Of a stretch of 38,215 nucleotides of DNA, positions 27,806 through 35,261 are shown in pieces (positions within the stretch are counted from its first letter, which is position 1; each line of letters starts with the position of its first letter). Source of the stretch: an uncultured Acidobacteriia bacterium (GTDB lineage: Bacteria; Acidobacteriota; Terriglobia; Bryobacterales; Bryobacteraceae). The notes under the pieces were generated by a model. That model was not told the origin of the DNA and searched no databases. It saw nothing but the letters and a program-made list of their open reading frames with translations. The position numbers and the translations under genes are program-made. Location of the stretch: the NCBI GenBank assembly GCA_903923395.1, contig CAIXXM010000169.1, forward strand, positions 1 through 38,215, read 5' to 3'.

Positions 27806-28774
27806 TCAAAGCGCACCGGCGGTGAGGCGGAAATACCAGCGCCAATAGGAATCAGCCGCCAGCTTGCGGATCTGCGCTTCGGAGTTCTCCACGGCAGCGC
27901 GCAGTGCCCGCGTGGGGTTGCCAGCCAGGTGGAAACCGCGGCACGCCTCCAGCTTGCCCTGCAGCCACGCGGAAGCAGCACCATGGCGCAACGCCGCAAG
28001 GCCCCACAGCAGTTGCCCCGCCAGAATGGGCCACAGCCAGGCGCGGAACAGTGCCTTGTCGTAGTGACGCTGGATCAGCAACAACTGATTCCGTGAGATC
28101 AGCCGCACTACCGCCGGACTCCACGCACCGAACGTAGCGCTGCCCAAATGCGTGGCGCGGGCAGCAGGAACATAGAGACCGGTCCAGCCAGCTGCGGCAC
28201 AGCGGAGAGCAAGATCCACATCCTCCAGGTAAGACTCAAAGCTCTCCTCGAAGCCGCCCAGCGCCGCCAGAATCTCCCGGCGGTAAAGGCAGGCGGTGGC
28301 GGAGGCCAGCAAAATCTCCGTGGGTTCTCCGGTGCTTGCTGCGTCCCTCTGACCGTGACCTGCACGCCAGGCACACCCGGCGCGGCTGATGAGATCGAAC
28401 GTGCCGTCCAGATACTCCGGCCGCGACGCCTGGAGCAGCTTGCCGGTGAGAAAGGCAGAGGTGGAATTCAGATGCGCTGTGAATTGATCGAGCCAGTTGG
28501 GCGACAGGACCACATCGCTGTTCAGGATGGCGACCCACGGTGTCCGGGACTCCAGCCAACCCCGGTTCACGGCAACGGCAAAGCCTGTGTTCGCCCCCAG
28601 GCAAATCACGCGGCAGCCACGCTCCCGTGCCATGTCTGGAGCGCCATCGCGTGAGCCGTTGTCCACCACAATGATCTCTGCAAATGGAACAGATTGTGCG
28701 CTGATGGAATCCAGCAGAGCAGCCAGCAGGTCACGGCCGTTGAACACCGGAATGACCGCGGTCACGGAGATCAT
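27806..28774 (-). CDS. GT2-family glycosyltransferase
   Basis: GT2 enzyme of 322 residues. It opens SVTAVIPVFNGRDLLAALLD with IIVVDNGSRDG, has AILNSDVVLSPNW at the metal site and SYLEDVDLALRCAAAGW in the catalytic region. The C-terminal 80 residues (LFRAWLWPILAGQLLWGLAA, then an amphipathic basic stretch) suggest peripheral membrane binding. Its ATG overlaps the end of the upstream small GT2 gene by four bases (ATGA). Confidence 0.92.
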   Translation of the reverse strand: MISVTAVIPVFNGRDLLAALLDSISAQSVPFAEIIVVDNGSRDGAPDMARERGCRVICLGANTGFAVAVNRGWLESRTPWVAILNSDVVLSPNWLDQFTAHLNSTSAFLTGKLLQASRPEYLDGTFDLISRAGCAWRAGHGQRDAASTGEPTEILLASATACLYRREILAALGGFEESFESYLEDVDLALRCAAAGWTGLYVPAARATHLGSATFGAWSPAVVRLISRNQLLLIQRHYDKALFRAWLWPILAGQLLWGLAALRHGAASAWLQGKLEACRGFHLAGNPTRALRAAVENSEAQIRKLAADSYWRWYFRLTAGAL

Positions 28775-29442
28775 GAGAAGCGCTTCCGGATCAGGAAGAG
28801 CAGGTTGTTGATGCCATCGCGCCAGGGGTTCAGCTTCGTTTCGCCTTCGCGGGAGCTGTAGAGAATGGAGATCTCGCCGAAGGTCAGATCAGGATGCTTG
28901 ATCGCTTCCACCTTGATCTCCTCAGAGAACGCCATGCCGTCGGATTCGAGCTTGATCTTGCTGAGGATCGACCGCTTGAAGACCCACATGCCGGATTGGG
29001 AATCACTCACCCAGCGCAGGAAGAGGATCGACGTGGCAGCGGAGAGAATCAGGTTCCCGATCTTGTGCTTGAAGCTCATGGCCCGGGGATCGCGAACCGG
29101 GAAGCGGGACGCGTTGAGGAAGTCGACCTGGAGATGCAGGAAGGCTTCGAGCAGGTAGGAGATGCCGCTGACGGGATAGGAATGATCGCCATCGAGCGTA
29201 ATGATGACATCGCCCGTCGCTTCGGCGAAACCCCGCTTGTAGGCTTTGCCATAGCCGGGCATCTTCTCATGAATCACCTTCGCTCCCATGGAGAGCGCGA
29301 CGTCGCCGGTGCGGTCGGTTGAGTTGTTGTCGACGACGATGGTTTCGTCGACAAAGTCCGGAATGTCCTGCAGGACAAGCCGGATTCCCTCCTCCTCATT
29401 GAGGCAGGGAATGATGACCGTGATTTTTAGACCTTTGTACAC
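28771..29442 (-). CDS. GT2-family glycosyltransferase, polyprenyl-phosphate sugar synthase (DPM1)-like
   Basis: A short GT2 enzyme of 223 residues. It starts GLKITVIIPCLNEEEGIRLV, then IVVDNNSTDRTGDVA, GYGKAYKRGFAEATGDVIIT and the DGDHSYP metal site. This set is typical of dolichyl/undecaprenyl-phosphate mannose or glucose synthase-type enzymes, which make membrane-linked sugar donors. The conserved SDSQSGMWVFKRSIL and SREGETKLNPWRDGI segments support that subgroup. The start is GTG at 29442 without a clear ribosome binding site, only 19 bases from the divergent gene at 29462. Confidence 0.9.
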   Translation of the reverse strand: MYKGLKITVIIPCLNEEEGIRLVLQDIPDFVDETIVVDNNSTDRTGDVALSMGAKVIHEKMPGYGKAYKRGFAEATGDVIITLDGDHSYPVSGISYLLEAFLHLQVDFLNASRFPVRDPRAMSFKHKIGNLILSAATSILFLRWVSDSQSGMWVFKRSILSKIKLESDGMAFSEEIKVEAIKHPDLTFGEISILYSSREGETKLNPWRDGINNLLFLIRKRFS

Positions 29443-29461
29443 GCAGTAAACTGTCAGTGTA

Positions 29462-29917
29462 ATGAAGACCCTTGTGTTGTCTCTGATTTTGGTGGGCGGA
29501 GTCTTCGCCCAGAGCGCCGGGATGCGTTCGGTTTACGTGTTCCCGATGGCCGGAGGACTCGATCAGTACCTGGCGAGCTGGATCGCAAAGGAACATGTAT
29601 TGCAGGTCACCACAGACCCGCAGGCGGCCGATCTGGTACTGACGGACCAGATCAATGACAAGCTGGCGAAAAAGCTGCTGGAGCTGCATCCGGTGGCACC
29701 TCCCGAGGCAGACGACGAGGACACGGACAAAGCCTCCGGCCAGCGCGGCATGGAGTTCCACGGCGGCCGCGGCAAGGGTACGGTCTTCCTGGTGGATGCC
29801 AAGAGCAGGACAGTGGTTTGGTCGGAAGCGCGGAAGCCGGTGGAAGCTACTGCGGTGAAGCTGAGCCTGGAAGCGAAGCGGATTGTGAAGGGGATGCAGG
29901 GAGCGGCGCTGAAGTAG
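29462..29917 (+). CDS. Small secreted protein of unknown function, opposite strand within the glycan cluster
   Basis: A protein of 151 residues with signal peptide KTLVLSLILVGGVFAQSAG. The mature domain mixes helix and strand: SVYVFPMAGGLDQYLASWIA, VLQVTTDPQAADLVLTDQIN, an acidic linker (PPEADDEDTDKA), then GTVFLVDAKSRTVVWSEARK. The 'd...AD..l...' and 'vflvDaksr.vvWs' patterns recall small secreted proteins often seen in acidobacteria, with no function known to me. It diverges from the DPM1-like gene with only 19 bases between starts. Its last 71 bases overlap the 3' end of the converging GT fusion gene. Confidence 0.75.
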   Translation: MKTLVLSLILVGGVFAQSAGMRSVYVFPMAGGLDQYLASWIAKEHVLQVTTDPQAADLVLTDQINDKLAKKLLELHPVAPPEADDEDTDKASGQRGMEFHGGRGKGTVFLVDAKSRTVVWSEARKPVEATAVKLSLEAKRIVKGMQGAALK

Positions 29918-32243
29918 ACCGCTTCTTTGCCATCACGCCCCGGTAGCTTTCCACCAGCCGCGCGGTCAGCACGGCAGCATCCCAGTTGGATTCCACTTCC
30001 TGCCGCGCGCGGGCCGCGAGGGTGTCCGCCAGCGTCTGGTTTTCGAGTAACTGGATGACTTTCTCCGCGAACTGCACCGGATCATCCGACAGAAGACAGA
30101 ACTCTCCATCCTGCCGCGCAAGACCCTCAGCACCCAGGTAAGTCGAAACCACGGGGATGCCATGCGCGAAGGCTTCGAGCAACTTGACGCGCACGCCTGA
30201 GCCGCTGCGGATGGGACAAACGAAGACTGCCGCTGAGGACATCAGCGGTTCGATATCTTCTACGAAGCCGAGCAATTCCAACCCGGTGGTGGGAGGGAAA
30301 GCATGCAGTGGCGGCGGATCGGAACCCGCAACCAGCAGACGCGCCTGCGGCAGACGCGCCGTGATCAGCGGCAACACGTGGCGGACAAACCAATCGAGCG
30401 CGACCTGGTTCGGGATGTGGCGGAAGCTGCCGAGGAACAACATCGTATGCGGCGTGCGGGGACCGCCGGGGTATTGATAGAGCGTCGTGTCAATGCAGGC
30501 CCGCATACCGGCATGGAGCCTCGGTGCCAGTTCGGGACGGAAGCTTTCGAGATAGTCCCGGTTCTCTTCCGTGCAGACCTGGATGTGATCACAATCCGGC
30601 AGCATGTTCAGCTCATAACGCAATGCGCGCAGATACTCAAAGCTGGCCTTCACGCGGTCTATCGGGCTCTTCATGAAGGGAATCGCGCGGCCCACGGACT
30701 GGAAGTAGACATCGTGTTCAAACAGCGCACAGACCACGTTCCGGAACGGGCGCGCGTATTGGCCGAGCGAGGTGTACTCCAGTTGCAGAACATCGATCTT
30801 GTGCTGGAGCATCTGCCGGTTGATCAGCCATTCGACTTTGTCGGCATAAAACTCATCAATCGAATGCGGCGTGATGGAGCCCAGATGTGGATCATCGTCT
30901 GTCTCCCGGGCATGAAATTCCACAGTGGCGCAGTACTCGCGAAGTTCCTGATTTGGCCAGTGCTGGTCAGGATAGTCGAGCATGACGATCGCATGCACCT
31001 CACAGTGGCGGGACAACTGCCGCACTGTGTTGTACATGAAGACGCCGCCGCCGTGCGTGGGCGGGCAGATGGGATAGGGCGAAACAAACAGCACGCGGGG
31101 CCGTGCGGGATTGCGCTCGAAAGTGGAGAAGCGGTCATGAAACCCCGCCGGAGTAGCGCGGAAGAAAGCCTCGGTATCCGTAACAGCAGAAAGCGCAAGC
31201 GCGCGGCGGCGCGAATGCATGGCCATGGAAAGCTGCCGGAAAGCCGCCAGGATGCCGGGAATGCTCACCCTTGTGGGTTCATTGCCCGACCAGGCGGAGA
31301 TGAAAGCGCCAGCCTGCGCAAAGGCAAAGTGACCGAGCAGACGGTCCCACTCATGGATGTTCTTCCAGGTGAAGAGGAGAAAGTTCTTCTGCAGAACCGA
31401 GGCGATGTATTCCTGCGTGAACTTCTTGCCGATGGTGCCGCGGTGTTCATGGTGCACCACGCTGAGCGGTTGATAGAGAACCTTCCAGCCGCGCTTCCAG
31501 GCCATGTAGCCCAAATCCGTATCTTCGAGATAGAACGGAGCGAGAAGTTCGTCAAAGCCCCCCAGTTCGAGGAACTTGCGGCGGTCAAAGGCACAGGATC
31601 CGCCGCCGCCGTACAGGCAGGGGAACAACTGTTTGACGTCATTATCTTCGCGGTGCCGCACACGCAAATTGCCATCGGCCCAGCGGCCTTCGGTGAGGCC
31701 TGTTTCTTCTCGGCGTTTGGTCTTGTCACCCAGGAAGATCTGGCAGGAAACGGCGAAAACAGAAGGGTCAGTAAAGCCGTCGAGAAGGGGCTGGAGAAAA
31801 TCCGGCTCCACGCGCATATCGCTGTTGAGCAGCACAACAATATCGTTCTTCGCGGCACGGAACCCGGCGTTGGAACCACCGCCGAAACCCAGATTTTGGG
31901 GCAAAGCGAGCAGGTGAACCTCAGGATAGGTTTCGCGAATCCACTGCGCGCTGCCATCGGTGGACCCGTTATCCACCACCAACACTTCTGAACCGGGGTG
32001 ATTGCGAATGGCTTCGAGCCAGGTGGGCAGGAACTTCTTGAGCAGATCGAGACCATTCCAGTTGGGAATCACCAGAGACGCAGAGCGTGTACCGGGCAGA
32101 CTGTCCGGTGCCTGCTGGCGGCGCCTGCCCAGCGCGAAGGTGAGATCCGTAAAAAACAGGGCCACCACACTCAGAGTGAGCGCGAAGGGCGTGAGCAGTA
32201 AGGCTGGCAAGGCCCTCAGGAAGCGGAGAAAAGCTTCTTTCAT
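29847..32243 (-). CDS. Bifunctional glycosyltransferase: N-terminal GT2 fused to C-terminal GT4
   Basis: A protein of 798 residues. An N-terminal hydrophobic segment (about 11-38) probably anchors it. The GT2 domain (about 54-290) has SLVIPNWNGLDLLKKFLPTW, VVDNGSTDGS, LLNSDMRVEPDF and FYLEDTDLGYMAWKRGW. After a linker, the GT4 domain (about 395-775) has RVLFVSPYPICPPTHGGGVF, TMLFLGSFRHIPNQVALDWF, PQARLLVAGSDPPP and FVCPIRSGSGVRVKLLEAFA, where the last contains the donor-binding E. Two transferases in one chain suggest sequential addition of two sugars. It begins three bases after the methyltransferase stop. The Ser/Pro/Ala tail of about 25 residues is low complexity and overlaps the gene on the other strand. 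Confidence 0.92.
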   Translation of the reverse strand: MKEAFLRFLRALPALLLTPFALTLSVVALFFTDLTFALGRRRQQAPDSLPGTRSASLVIPNWNGLDLLKKFLPTWLEAIRNHPGSEVLVVDNGSTDGSAQWIRETYPEVHLLALPQNLGFGGGSNAGFRAAKNDIVVLLNSDMRVEPDFLQPLLDGFTDPSVFAVSCQIFLGDKTKRREETGLTEGRWADGNLRVRHREDNDVKQLFPCLYGGGGSCAFDRRKFLELGGFDELLAPFYLEDTDLGYMAWKRGWKVLYQPLSVVHHEHRGTIGKKFTQEYIASVLQKNFLLFTWKNIHEWDRLLGHFAFAQAGAFISAWSGNEPTRVSIPGILAAFRQLSMAMHSRRRALALSAVTDTEAFFRATPAGFHDRFSTFERNPARPRVLFVSPYPICPPTHGGGVFMYNTVRQLSRHCEVHAIVMLDYPDQHWPNQELREYCATVEFHARETDDDPHLGSITPHSIDEFYADKVEWLINRQMLQHKIDVLQLEYTSLGQYARPFRNVVCALFEHDVYFQSVGRAIPFMKSPIDRVKASFEYLRALRYELNMLPDCDHIQVCTEENRDYLESFRPELAPRLHAGMRACIDTTLYQYPGGPRTPHTMLFLGSFRHIPNQVALDWFVRHVLPLITARLPQARLLVAGSDPPPLHAFPPTTGLELLGFVEDIEPLMSSAAVFVCPIRSGSGVRVKLLEAFAHGIPVVSTYLGAEGLARQDGEFCLLSDDPVQFAEKVIQLLENQTLADTLAARARQEVESNWDAAVLTARLVESYRGVMAKKRSTSAPLPASPSQSASLPGSASPQ

Positions 32244-32246
32244 CGG

Positions 32247-33770
32247 CTAGTGCGACTCCAGATTCGGACCAAGATGCAGGCTGCGCCCCAACTTCATCCA
32301 CTTGGCAAGCGAAGCCGTGCGGAGAACCTCGCGCGTCTGCTCCAGGCTCAACAGAGCGGCATCGCGTTCCGCATGGACCTCTTCGAGCTGGACCTTCAAC
32401 GCTTCAATCACCGCTTGGTAGACGCTGTGTATCCGGGCCTTTTCTTCTTCCAGACCCGCGATGACGTTCTCATAGCCGGCAGCAATGTTCTGCTTTTCTG
32501 ATTCGAGCAGCGTGATGCGGCTGGCATAGCCCGCGTGCAGTCCGGCGATGTCGCGCTCCAGAGCAGCGACCACCAGTTCGTAGCCGTTCGCAGCGGCAGC
32601 GGCTTCCTGCCGGGCTTCTTCGAGGGAAGCCAGTGCCTGCACACGGACGGCGGCAAGTTCGTCTTCCAGGCGCTTCACTGCAGCGGCGGCTTCGGCCTGC
32701 GCGGCTGCGAATTCCTCTTGCAGTGCTTCATGTTTTGCCGTCCACTTGGCGATGATGTCCAGTCGCTGCGCCACTTCGGCTTTCAACTGCTCCACCCAGG
32801 CATTGCGAAGAGCCAGTTCCGCATCGCGTGCGGCCACAATGTCCCTCGCGGCGGCCAGGTCCTCTTCAAGCCCTTTGCCCCAGGCCTTTGCCTCATCCAG
32901 TTGCGTGGCCAGTTCCGCCGACCAGTGATTCACCTTTCGCAGTTCCGCGAGCACTTGCTCATGTTCCGTCTGCAGATGAGCGTGATTACCGCGCAGTTCA
33001 TCGAGCCAGAAGGTCTTCTGCTTGACCTCGCCTTGCAGCAGGGCGATGTGATGCTCCCTGGTGCGCAGAACGTTCGAGGCATCCGGCACCCAGGCGAAGG
33101 GCGTCAGAGCTGGCAACGGTGCGCGGCTGCAGAGGGCAAGGTAGAAATGCGCTTCTTCCGGCGCGGCATCTGGATTGGTTTCGAGCAAGCCGCGCGGTGT
33201 GCCGCCAGGACTGAACGTTACCGCTTCGGTGTGGTTCTGTAGCAGGATCTGCACGTGCTGAAAATGGCGCTGCAGGGCATCTTTGAATTCCTGGAACTCA
33301 AACTCATGGGCGTGGAAGGGATTGGGTCCAGTGGCCTCCCTGGTTTCGGCGTAGTAGCTCTTGTTGGGAGTGGAGACCAGAAAGATGCCGCTGGCAGTCA
33401 ACGTCCGGCGGGCTTCGGAGAGGAGCTTGTCCCACTCTTCCAGGTGTTCAATCACTTCGAAAGCCGTGATGAGATCGAAGGACGAATCCGCAAAAGGAAA
33501 CGCCTCGCAACGGGATTGCAGATGGACGGGCCCGGGGAAGTGTTCCCGGGCATGCGTCAGCGCATCGAGAGAGAGATCGAGGGCGGCGGTAAAGGTTGCC
33601 TGGCGGGAGAGTTCCGCGGCACCATAGCCGGAACCGCACCCGGCATCCAGGACCCGTTTTCCTGCCGCGAAGGCCGCGGCGAAGCGGTACCTTGCGAAAT
33701 GTTCGTTGTAGAGGTTGGTATCCACAAGGCCAGGGATGACCCGTTCGCCGGTGAATTCGAGATCAGGCAA
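32247..33770 (-). CDS. SAM-dependent methyltransferase with long C-terminal coiled coil (WbdD-like layout)
   Basis: Class I methyltransferase of 507 residues. EFTGERVIPG opens it, motif I is RVLDAGCGSGYGAAELS, followed by FPFADSSFDLITAFEVIEHL and SGIFLVSTPNK. From about 230 to 480 the chain is an Ala/Glu/Leu coiled coil (LATQLDEAKAWGKGLEEDLA and similar). In WbdD-type proteins a methyltransferase caps the glycan and a coiled coil sets chain length; the kinase domain of classic WbdD is absent here. The TTG at 33770 is preferred: GGAGAG lies upstream at proper spacing, EFTGER follows at once, and overlap with wzt is eight bases. The ATG at 33821 is the alternative. Confidence 0.85.
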   Translation of the reverse strand: MPDLEFTGERVIPGLVDTNLYNEHFARYRFAAAFAAGKRVLDAGCGSGYGAAELSRQATFTAALDLSLDALTHAREHFPGPVHLQSRCEAFPFADSSFDLITAFEVIEHLEEWDKLLSEARRTLTASGIFLVSTPNKSYYAETREATGPNPFHAHEFEFQEFKDALQRHFQHVQILLQNHTEAVTFSPGGTPRGLLETNPDAAPEEAHFYLALCSRAPLPALTPFAWVPDASNVLRTREHHIALLQGEVKQKTFWLDELRGNHAHLQTEHEQVLAELRKVNHWSAELATQLDEAKAWGKGLEEDLAAARDIVAARDAELALRNAWVEQLKAEVAQRLDIIAKWTAKHEALQEEFAAAQAEAAAAVKRLEDELAAVRVQALASLEEARQEAAAAANGYELVVAALERDIAGLHAGYASRITLLESEKQNIAAGYENVIAGLEEEKARIHSVYQAVIEALKVQLEEVHAERDAALLSLEQTREVLRTASLAKWMKLGRSLHLGPNLESH

Positions 33771-35082
33771 GCAGGCTCTCCGCGGCGGCTTCCCGGCGGC
33801 GCGCGTCCCACATGCTGGCATTCAAATCCACGCGGCAGGGCAGGTGGATGTAGCCATAAACCTGGCCCTCACCGTGACCCATCTGGACGGTAACAGCGTT
33901 GTCGATCCAGTCACACATCTTGTAGTTTGTGAGCGTGCCATCCGCAATGGCGGGCGAGAAGGAGAACGAGCCGGGATAGAGTTCGGGGATTTCCAGATGG
34001 AAATCGACGGTGTAAATCTCGCCGGTGGTCATGGGCGGCAGAACAGCTTCTTCGCGGGTGGTGTTGGTACCTGAGAAATCGATGCCAAGGTGGTTCCGCA
34101 GCATGAAACCGACGTTCGGACGGGGCAGGTCTGCCTTCGCCTGAACGCTGATGCGGACGGTGATGTTGCAACCGGGCATGATCAGGTGGGCGGGGTTGGC
34201 GTTCTCATCGAGGACCGCGATCCCCAAGATCTCAGCGCGGCCGTCACCATGGCGGTGGTCGATGTTGGGAATGGTGTGCACCACTTCCGCGGCCTTGCGG
34301 ACGGGAGCGGCCTGCGAGACAGGGGTTTCAGCAAGGTTGAGATAACGGCCATCCTTCTCCACCATCGCCGCCAAGTACTTGGGCACAACGGTATCGACGG
34401 GGCCGAGTTCCACCATGCGGCCGTTTTCGAGCCAGAGCACGCGGTCGCCGATGGCCTTCACGTCCCCAATGGCATGGGAGACGAACACGATGGTGACACC
34501 GCGGGAGCGCAGTTCATGCACCTTGCGCATGCAGCGGTGGCGGAAGTAAATATCCCCCACGGCGAGCGCTTCATCAACGAGGAGCACTTCGGGATCGACG
34601 TTGATGGCAACGGCAAACGCGAGCCGGACCACCATGCCGCTCGAATAGGTTTTGACGGGCTGGTTGATGAAATCACCGATCTCGGCGAACGCTTCGATTT
34701 CCGCGTAGCGCCGGTCAATCTCTTTGGTGGAAAGACCGAGGATGGAACCGTTGAGATAAACGTTGTCCCGGCCGGTAAATTCAGGATTGAAACCCGCGCC
34801 GAGTTCGAGTAGTGCCGAGACGCGGCCTTCGACGTGAACGCGGCCGGAGGAGGGACGCAGGATACCCGCGATCATCTGCAGCGTGGTGCTCTTGCCGGAT
34901 CCGTTCTCACCGACAATGCAGAAGGTTTCACCCTTGCGGACTGTGAAATCAAGGTCGCGGAGAGCCCAGAAATCGCGGTGGCAGCGGCGCCGGTTAAATG
35001 TCAGGAGTTCCTTGAGCCGGTCACCTGGCTTTTCATAGACGGCATAGCTTTTCGAGACGTTCTCGAACTCAACGGCATTCAC
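33763..35082 (-). CDS. wzt: Polysaccharide ABC exporter ATPase with C-terminal glycan-binding domain (Wzt-type)
   Basis: A protein of 439 residues. The ABC domain has Walker A GENGSGKST (58-66), LELGAGFNPEFTGRDNVYLN (typical of Wzt/TagH ATPases), signature YSSGMVVRLAFAVA (146-159) and Walker B LLVDEAL (167-173), with SHA for the H-loop. From about 265 onward lies a beta-sandwich Wzt_C-type domain (AEILGIAVLDENANPAHLIM, FHLEIPELYPGSFSFSPAIA). In characterised systems this domain binds the capped end of the glycan before export. It heads the cluster, overlapping the methyltransferase gene. The permease partner (wzm) is missing: the gene upstream is a peptidase. Confidence 0.93.
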   Translation of the reverse strand: MNAVEFENVSKSYAVYEKPGDRLKELLTFNRRRCHRDFWALRDLDFTVRKGETFCIVGENGSGKSTTLQMIAGILRPSSGRVHVEGRVSALLELGAGFNPEFTGRDNVYLNGSILGLSTKEIDRRYAEIEAFAEIGDFINQPVKTYSSGMVVRLAFAVAINVDPEVLLVDEALAVGDIYFRHRCMRKVHELRSRGVTIVFVSHAIGDVKAIGDRVLWLENGRMVELGPVDTVVPKYLAAMVEKDGRYLNLAETPVSQAAPVRKAAEVVHTIPNIDHRHGDGRAEILGIAVLDENANPAHLIMPGCNITVRISVQAKADLPRPNVGFMLRNHLGIDFSGTNTTREEAVLPPMTTGEIYTVDFHLEIPELYPGSFSFSPAIADGTLTNYKMCDWIDNAVTVQMGHGEGQVYGYIHLPCRVDLNASMWDARRREAAAESLLA

Positions 35083-35194
35083 GGGGACTGAACTTCAGTG
35101 TAACGCGTGGCGGGGGTATATCGGCTTTTGCCGGTAGACGGGCGGCGAAGTTCGGAGGGAACGGGCAGTACTCGCGGGTGGTGAAAAAAGAGGT

Positions 35195-35225
35195 CCGCAA
35201 GTGATCCGGGATCAATCACTTGCGG
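35195..35225 (-). terminator. Rho-independent terminator of the S9 peptidase gene
   Basis: Perfect 11-bp stem (CCGCAAGTGAT with ATCACTTGCGG, nine-base loop). Read on the minus strand it is followed after a few bases by CTCTTTTTT. It lies 36 bases past the peptidase stop and separates that gene from the wzt cluster. Confidence 0.85.
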
Positions 35226-35261
35226 GCGAATTGGAGATGAAATTTGGGGGAAGGTCCGCGC

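Noticed and set aside
30303-31991. 562-codon plus-strand frame over the GT2-GT4 fusion
   Set aside because: It is antisense to a gene with intact catalytic motifs, and its composition is that of a mirrored frame.
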